Part shown: positions 60,076 to 64,000 of the stretch, in pieces
How positions within the stretch are numbered: position 1 is the first letter of the stretch
How the letters are laid out: every line of letters starts with the position of its first letter
Assembly: GCF_014982805.1 (NCBI RefSeq)
Contig: NZ_JADCKC010000001.1
Location: forward strand, 62,001 to 126,000
Length of the DNA stretch: 64,000 nt
Source of the DNA: Gemmiger gallinarum
GTDB lineage: Bacteria; Bacillota; Clostridia; Oscillospirales; Ruminococcaceae
Reading direction: 5' to 3'
Notes under the pieces: model-generated
The model's input: the letters and a program-made list of their open reading frames with translations, nothing else
What the model was told of the DNA's origin: nothing
The model's database searches: none
Translations under genes and position numbers: made by a program

Positions 60076-60954
60076 ATGATTCTTAGCATGACGGGATACG
60101 GCAGAGCGCGCCAGACGCTGGACGGCCGTGACATCACGGTGGAACTGCGCAGCGTCAACTCTCGCTTTCTGGAGTATTCCTCGCGCATTCCGCGGGCGTT
60201 TTCCTTTCTGGAAGATCCGCTGAAAAAGCTGGTTGCCGCCCGGGTCAGCCGGGGCAAGGTGGAGCTTTCCCTGACGGTGCAGAGCGTGGAAGCCGCCGAC
60301 ACGGTGGTGTCGGTCAACTGGACGCTGGCCAAGGGCTACCAGGACGCGCTGATCCGCCTGTCTGAACAGCTGGAACTGAAAAACGACATGACAACGGGAA
60401 TGATCGCCCGTTTTCCCGATGTGCTGACTCAGACGGCGGCGCCGCTGGATGAGGAAGCCCTGTGGGAGAATGTCCGCACGGTGGCAGAGAAGGCAGTGGA
60501 TGCTTTTCTGGCCATGCGCGCCGTGGAGGGCGAAAAGATGCGGGACGATCTTCTCAGCCGCCTGAACACGGTGGAAACTCTGGTCACCGGCATTGAACAG
60601 AACAGCGCGGGCCGGGTCAAGGCCTACACCGATAAGCTGTACGCCCGCCTCAAGGAACTTCTCGAGGACCGCAACATTGACGAGTCCCGCATCCTGACGG
60701 AAGCCGCCATCTTTGCGGACAAGACTGCTGTGGATGAGGAAACCGTCCGCCTGCGCAGCCATGTGTCCCAGTACCGCGCCATTCTGGCAGGGGACGGGCC
60801 TGTGGGCCGCAAGCTGGACTTCCTGACGCAGGAACTCAACCGCGAGGCCAACACCATCGGTTCCAAGTGCCAGGATCTGGAAATCACCCGCCTGGTGGTG
60901 GAGCTCAAGGCGGAAATTGAGAAGATCCGCGAACAGCTGCAGAACCTGGAGTAA
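60076..60954 (+). CDS. YicC/YloC family endoribonuclease
   Basis: A 292-residue member of the YicC family; Escherichia coli YicC has been described as an endoribonuclease. MILSMTGYGRA at the start, VELRSVNSRFLEYS and the C-terminal KLDFLTQELNREANTIGSK signature (19 residues) are all present. The ATG at 60076 gives the standard N-terminus and follows a GAGGTG site. It starts the conserved Firmicutes order with remA, gmk and priA. Confidence 0.93.
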   Translation: MILSMTGYGRARQTLDGRDITVELRSVNSRFLEYSSRIPRAFSFLEDPLKKLVAARVSRGKVELSLTVQSVEAADTVVSVNWTLAKGYQDALIRLSEQLELKNDMTTGMIARFPDVLTQTAAPLDEEALWENVRTVAEKAVDAFLAMRAVEGEKMRDDLLSRLNTVETLVTGIEQNSAGRVKAYTDKLYARLKELLEDRNIDESRILTEAAIFADKTAVDEETVRLRSHVSQYRAILAGDGPVGRKLDFLTQELNREANTIGSKCQDLEITRLVVELKAEIEKIREQLQNLE

Positions 60955-60984
60955 CCGGTTCATCCACAGAAAGGCGAAACAACC

Positions 60985-61248
60985 ATGAAGCTCATCAACA
61001 TCGGGTTCGGCAATATGGTCAATGCGGACCGCCTGATCGCCATCGTGGCCCCTGAGTCGGCGCCCATCAAGCGCATTGTGCAGGATGCACGGGACAAGGG
61101 AGCCTTGATCGATGCGACCTACGGACGCAGAACAAGGGCCGTACTCATCACCGACTCCGACCATGTCATCCTCTCGGCCATTCAGCCGGAGACGGTGGCC
61201 GGTCGTTTTGACGGAAATACACAGCCGGCCCCGGAAGAACAGGACTGA
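60985..61248 (+). CDS. remA: RemA family DNA-binding regulator (DUF370)
   Basis: An 87-residue small protein. [19 protein letters not shown] and [21 protein letters not shown] are diagnostic of RemA, which in Bacillus subtilis activates extracellular-matrix and osmoprotection genes and forms DNA-wrapping rings. The C-terminal tail is acidic. It is placed between yicC and gmk, as in Bacillus. Confidence 0.95.
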   Translation: MKLINIGFGNMVNADRLIAIVAPESAPIKRIVQDARDKGALIDATYGRRTRAVLITDSDHVILSAIQPETVAGRFDGNTQPAPEEQD

Positions 61249-61296
61249 CCCCGCGGCCAAAAATCGGGTATCATAATGGGAAAGGATAAGGATGTT

Positions 61297-61872
61297 ATGC
61301 AGGGAGAAAAGTATTTGTTTGTAGTTTCGGGCCCGTCGGGAACCGGCAAGGACACCGTTGTGGCCCGCCTTCTCGAGAAGCACCCTGAAATCAGCCGCAC
61401 CATCTCGGCCACCACGCGCTCTATGCGTGAGGGGGAAAAAGACGGTGTGAACTACTACTTCGTCACCCGGGAGGAATTTGAAAACAAAATCGCCCACGAC
61501 GAGATCGTGGAGCACACCTGCTACTGCGACAACTATTACGGCACGCTGCGCTCGGAAGTGGAGCGTCATATGCGGGAAAAGACCCCGGTGATTCTGGTCA
61601 TCGAGGTGGAGGGCGCGGGCAATATCAAACGGCTGTACCCCGGCGCGACCACCGTTTTTGTGCTGCCTCCCAATATGGAAGAGCTGGAGCGCCGCCTGCG
61701 CTGCCGCGGCACAGAGGATGAAGCCACAATCCAGAAACGTCTCAAGCGTGCTCAGACCGAGATTGCCAATTCGGTGGATTATGACGAACATGTGGTCAAC
61801 GTTGAAGTGGATTCCTGCGCGGAGAGCCTGTACTCCATCATTCAGTTCCACATTACCCACGGCAAGGAGTGA
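61297..61872 (+). CDS. gmk: Guanylate kinase
   Basis: A 191-residue nucleotide kinase making GDP from GMP. The P-loop is SGPSGTGKDTVV, and the GMP-binding TTRSMREGEKDGVNYYFV segment with the later EVEGAGNIK is complete. The ATG at 61297 is preferred because AAGGATAAGG stands just before it; an ATG at 61276 would add seven residues but has no site. The omega subunit gene rpoZ and coaBC, usual next neighbours, are absent. Confidence 0.95.
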   Translation: MQGEKYLFVVSGPSGTGKDTVVARLLEKHPEISRTISATTRSMREGEKDGVNYYFVTREEFENKIAHDEIVEHTCYCDNYYGTLRSEVERHMREKTPVILVIEVEGAGNIKRLYPGATTVFVLPPNMEELERRLRCRGTEDEATIQKRLKRAQTEIANSVDYDEHVVNVEVDSCAESLYSIIQFHITHGKE

Positions 61873-61911
61873 TCCTTCGCCGGAGCAACAGGGCGAAAGG
61901 GGGCGGCGCGT

Positions 61912-64000
61912 CTGCCGCAGATTGCAAAAGTGGCGGTAAGCGATGCCACCATCCATTTTGACAAGCTCTATTCCTACCTGGTACCACAGGAACTGGCGGA
62001 GCATATCTGGCCGGGCAGTATGGTGCTGGTGCCCTTTGGGGCGGGCAGCAAACCCCGCATGGCGGTTGTGCTGGAATGCGGGGAGGAGACTGAACCGGAC
62101 CCGCGGCTCAAGACCATTCTGGATGCCGCGCCGGAGGAGGCCCGCCTGACCCCCGATCTGATCGAGCTGGTCCATTTTTTAAGGGACCGGACCTTCTGTA
62201 CCTGGTTCGAGGCGGTCAAGGCGATGATCCCCTACGGCGCCCAGTACCAGCCCGCCCGAAAGGACGGGCGCTGGGTCATGCAGAGCCGGCTTTCCCGCAC
62301 TGCCGAGCCGGTTTACACCCTGGTGGGGGAACTTCCCCAAAAGCCGAAACCCGGCCCCAAACAGGCCGCTGCGGTGCAGGCTTTGCGGGATGGGCCTCTC
62401 AGCCGGAAGGAACTGGCGGAACAGGGCATCTCCGACGCCACCCTCAAGACCCTTTGCGAAAAAGGAGTCCTGTCGGTGGAGCAGCGGGACAAACTGCTGG
62501 ACCTGTTCGCGTCCATCCCCTTTGACCCCCGGCCGCTGGAACTCTCCCCGGAGCAGCAGGCGGCCTACGATGCTCTGGAGCCTGATTTGACCGCCCGTCA
62601 GCCCCGTGCCGCTCTGCTGTACGGCGTGACCGGCAGCGGCAAGACGGCAGTGTTCCTCAAACTGATTGAGCGCACTTTGGAGCTGGGCCGCAAGGCGCTG
62701 GTCCTGGTGCCGGAGATCAGTCTGACCCCGCAGATGATCCGCCGCCTCAAACAGATGTTCGGCAGTCGCCTGGCGGTGCAGCACTCGGCCCTCAACAACA
62801 CCGAGCGCCTGCTCCAATGGCGGATGATCCAGTCGGGCAAGGCGGATATTGTGGTGGGCACCCGCAGCGCGGTGTTTGCCCCACTGCGGGATATCGGCCT
62901 CATCATCATTGACGAGGAGCAGGAGCACACCTACCAGAGCGAGTCTGCGCCCCGTTACTCGGCCCACGATGTGGCCAAAAAACGGGCTGCGGCGGAAGGG
63001 GCGCTCCTCGTCTTTGCCTCGGCCACCCCGCGCACCGAAACCTACCACGCCGCCCAGTCGGGCCGCCTGCGCCTTGTCACGCTGACCCAACGGTACGGCG
63101 GCCGTCCGCTGCCCACGGTGGACTTTATTGATATGCGGGCGGAGCTGGCCGCGGGCAACCCCCGGGAAGTCAGCGGCCGCCTGGTACAGGAACTGAAGGT
63201 CAACCTGCAGAAGGGGGAGCAGAGCATCCTGCTTCTCAACCGGCGGGGATACCGGACGGTTGCCATGTGCTCGGTCTGCGGGCATGTCATCAAGTGCCCC
63301 AACTGCAGCGTTCCCATGGTGTACCACAAACCCCAGCAGGCGCTGATGTGCCATCACTGCGGGCATCAGGTCCGCCCGGCGCCCCAGCGCTGCCCCGAAT
63401 GCGGCGGCAAGCTCAACTACAGCGGCTTCGGCACCCAGCGGGTGGAGGAGGAGCTGGAGCAGCTTTTGCCCGGCGCCCGCATCCTGCGCATGGATCAGGA
63501 CTCCACCGGCCAGAAAAACTCTCACGAGAAAATGCTGGCCGAATTCGCTGCAGGACAGCACGATATCCTTCTGGGCACCCAGATGGTGGCCAAAGGTCTG
63601 GACTTTGAAAAGGTCACTCTGGTGGGGGTATTGGGCATTGACTCTATGCTGTTCGGGCAGGGGTTCCGCGCTTTTGAAAATGTGTTCAGCCTGGTCACTC
63701 AGGTCATTGGCCGGGGCGGACGTGCCGAACTGCCGGGCAGAGCGCTGATCCAGACCGTCGTGCCGGAACACCCGGTACTCAAGCTGGCGGCGGCGCAGGA
63801 TTACCCCGCATTTTACCGGCAGGAGATCGCCTTCCGCAAGTTCAGCCTGTACCCGCCTTTCTGCGCTTTTTGTGTGGTGGGCTTTACCGGCAAACAGGAA
63901 GGTGCCGTCTGTCAGGCGGCCTTTGCCTTTGCCCGGATTCTGGCCGACCTTGCCGCCAAACAGCCGGAGATCCCGCTGCGTCTGCTTGGCCCGGCCCCCA
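61912..64000 (+). CDS. priA: Primosomal replication-restart helicase PriA, cut by window end
   Basis: A 3'-5' helicase that reloads the replisome at stalled forks; 696 residues are visible and the end is missing. The frame starts in the gmk frame after its stop. Family landmarks are the N-terminal AKVAVSDATIHFDKLYSYLVP, Walker A GVTGSGKT, DEEQEHTY as motif II, two zinc sites (CSVCGHVIKCPNC, CHHCG and CPECGG) and GRGGRAELPG near motif VI, where GRAGR is commoner. No ATG, GTG or TTG suits the start; CTG at 61912 is eight bases after AAAGGGGG and gives MPQIAKVAV. GTG at 61930 would cut into the conserved strand and lies too far from the site. Confidence 0.92.
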   Translation, partial: MPQIAKVAVSDATIHFDKLYSYLVPQELAEHIWPGSMVLVPFGAGSKPRMAVVLECGEETEPDPRLKTILDAAPEEARLTPDLIELVHFLRDRTFCTWFEAVKAMIPYGAQYQPARKDGRWVMQSRLSRTAEPVYTLVGELPQKPKPGPKQAAAVQALRDGPLSRKELAEQGISDATLKTLCEKGVLSVEQRDKLLDLFASIPFDPRPLELSPEQQAAYDALEPDLTARQPRAALLYGVTGSGKTAVFLKLIERTLELGRKALVLVPEISLTPQMIRRLKQMFGSRLAVQHSALNNTERLLQWRMIQSGKADIVVGTRSAVFAPLRDIGLIIIDEEQEHTYQSESAPRYSAHDVAKKRAAAEGALLVFASATPRTETYHAAQSGRLRLVTLTQRYGGRPLPTVDFIDMRAELAAGNPREVSGRLVQELKVNLQKGEQSILLLNRRGYRTVAMCSVCGHVIKCPNCSVPMVYHKPQQALMCHHCGHQVRPAPQRCPECGGKLNYSGFGTQRVEEELEQLLPGARILRMDQDSTGQKNSHEKMLAEFAAGQHDILLGTQMVAKGLDFEKVTLVGVLGIDSMLFGQGFRAFENVFSLVTQVIGRGGRAELPGRALIQTVVPEHPVLKLAAAQDYPAFYRQEIAFRKFSLYPPFCAFCVVGFTGKQEGAVCQAAFAFARILADLAAKQPEIPLRLLGPAP

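Overview
The window looks like a chromosomal segment of a G+C-rich, anaerobic, gut-type clostridium of the Oscillospiraceae/Ruminococcaceae (Gemmiger, Subdoligranulum or Faecalibacterium neighbourhood). This is inferred from gene content and codon style, not from a marker gene. The evidence is Firmicutes-type operon order (gdpP-rplI-dnaB-tilS-hpt-ftsH and yicC-remA-gmk-priA), AGGAGG ribosome binding sites, frequent TTG and GTG starts, consensus -35/-10 promoters with 17-base spacers, and oxygen-sensitive hydrogen enzymes. No phage, insertion sequence, integrase, rRNA or CRISPR array was seen. Almost every interval is coding.

Layout. 1-504: 3' end of a DinG-like helicase. 723-2246: a free-standing group B [FeFe] hydrogenase. 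2455-6967 (minus): ABC exporter operon of the gliding type (ATPase, permease, GldG-like protein, DUF4340 protein). 7335-9280: acpS, a membrane acyltransferase and an EndoA/MazF toxin with no visible antitoxin. 9410-13888: small P-loop kinase, acetate kinase, divergent tmcAL, and a short GltA-like flavoprotein. 14038-16297 (minus): Crp-family regulator, polyprenyl glycosyltransferase, flavin reductase. 16493-18883: NMT1-type ABC importer. 19000-19091: tRNA-Ser(GGA). 19434-21372: M29 aminopeptidase and an unknown membrane protein. 21455-24249: lactate racemase (larA), a MIP channel and a divergent LarR-like regulator. 24346-25770: glycyl-tRNA synthetase. 26250-31372: nucleoside ABC importer and nucleoside phosphorylase. 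31403-32377: alpha/beta hydrolase.

32509-43782 is the most distinctive block. A complete hypABFCDE maturation operon on the minus strand lies back to back with a six-gene energy-converting [NiFe] hydrogenase operon, echABCDEF, on the plus strand. The Ech complex should couple ferredoxin oxidation and H2 evolution to ion pumping, and the hyp genes build its NiFe(CN)2CO site. EchF carries four [4Fe-4S] motifs rather than two, EchE ends exactly at its final cysteine motif, and the shared intergenic region holds a Rex-like palindrome.

43944-64000 is housekeeping: mnmA, rnhA, RNase J behind a long leader, then gdpP-rplI-dnaB-tilS-hpt-ftsH and an unknown zinc-ribbon tail-anchored protein, a pseudouridine synthase, radC, hpf, tRNA-Ala(CGC), yicC, remA, gmk and most of priA (cut by the window end).

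Taken together, the accessory genes describe a fermenter that disposes of electrons as H2 by two unrelated hydrogenases, makes ATP with acetate kinase, interconverts and moves lactate, and salvages nucleosides.
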